From NCBI GenBank assembly GCA_031263965.1, contig JAISES010000166.1:1-6766 (forward strand): 6,766 nt of DNA. The letters are read 5' to 3'. Numbering within the stretch: position 1 is the first letter of the stretch; each line of letters starts with the position of its first letter. Positions 6,686 through 6,766 of the stretch are shown here, one piece after another. The translations under genes were made by a program, and so were the position numbers. Below the pieces are notes generated by a model. The model saw only the letters and a program-made list of their open reading frames with translations, had not been told where the DNA came from and made no database searches. The DNA comes from Prevotella sp. (GTDB lineage: Bacteria > Bacteroidota > Bacteroidia > Bacteroidales > Dysgonomonadaceae).

Positions 6686-6766
6686 TAAAAATTTTATGTG
6701 ATAAATAAGTCTTTCAATTGACTCACTCCCACCCCAAAACGAAACGATAAGAAGAAATAAGAGAGC
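6686..6766 (-). promoter_or_regulatory. Upstream leader of the helicase gene
   Basis: The 81 bases above the helicase start change from a G-rich block (GGGGTGGGAGTGAG, read on the - strand) to an AT-rich stretch directly before ATG. There is no Shine-Dalgarno site, as is usual for this phylum. A TTTTG near the G-rich block could serve as a -33 box, but I see no good matching -7 box within range. The promoter may lie beyond the window. Related cold-shock helicases often have long leaders, but nothing here proves that. Confidence 0.25.

Overview
The window looks like a chromosomal stretch from a member of the Bacteroidota, most likely order Bacteroidales (a Dysgonomonas/Parabacteroides-like genome is my inference). 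The basis is the RHS protein with a Bacteroidota-type N-terminal architecture, a DEAD-box helicase with a DbpA-type RNA-binding domain and an Arg/Gly-rich tail, AT-rich leaders without clear Shine-Dalgarno sites, and a secreted protein ending in a probable outer-membrane barrel.

Layout, left to right. (1) Bases 2-112, + strand: the last 36 codons of an unidentified gene that enters from outside the window. It runs tail-to-tail into the next gene and may be the end of an inserted element. (2) Bases 71-2695, - strand: a large RHS/YD-repeat protein. Its C-terminal end stops inside a motif that normally leads into the conserved RHS core end and a variable tip. Its N-terminal domain clearly continues upstream of the first ATG, for 71 more codons (2696-2908), up to a stop and with no usable start. 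I read it as a relic cut at both ends. (3) Bases 2909-3306: no convincing gene. It holds a strongly palindromic 115-base repeat element (2955-3069), a candidate Bacteroidota-type promoter, and an 11-base direct repeat at a 30-base period just before the next start. (4) Bases 3307-4794, + strand: a 495-residue exported protein with a signal peptide, an unrecognised N-terminal domain and a likely C-terminal beta-barrel. (5) Bases 4795-4846: a convergent intergenic gap with a hairpin and U-tract terminator for the - strand gene. (6) Bases 4847-6685, - strand: a complete DEAD-box RNA helicase of the DeaD/CsdA type. (7) Bases 6686-6766: its AT-rich leader.

The genes do not form one operon or pathway. 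The helicase is a housekeeping RNA-remodelling gene. The exported protein stands alone, facing the helicase. The RHS region is an accessory locus that appears eroded by mobile or repetitive DNA on both sides. I see no complete new defence or toxin system here. The most interesting parts are the two broken ends of the RHS gene, the palindromic element beside one of them, and the unassigned exported protein.
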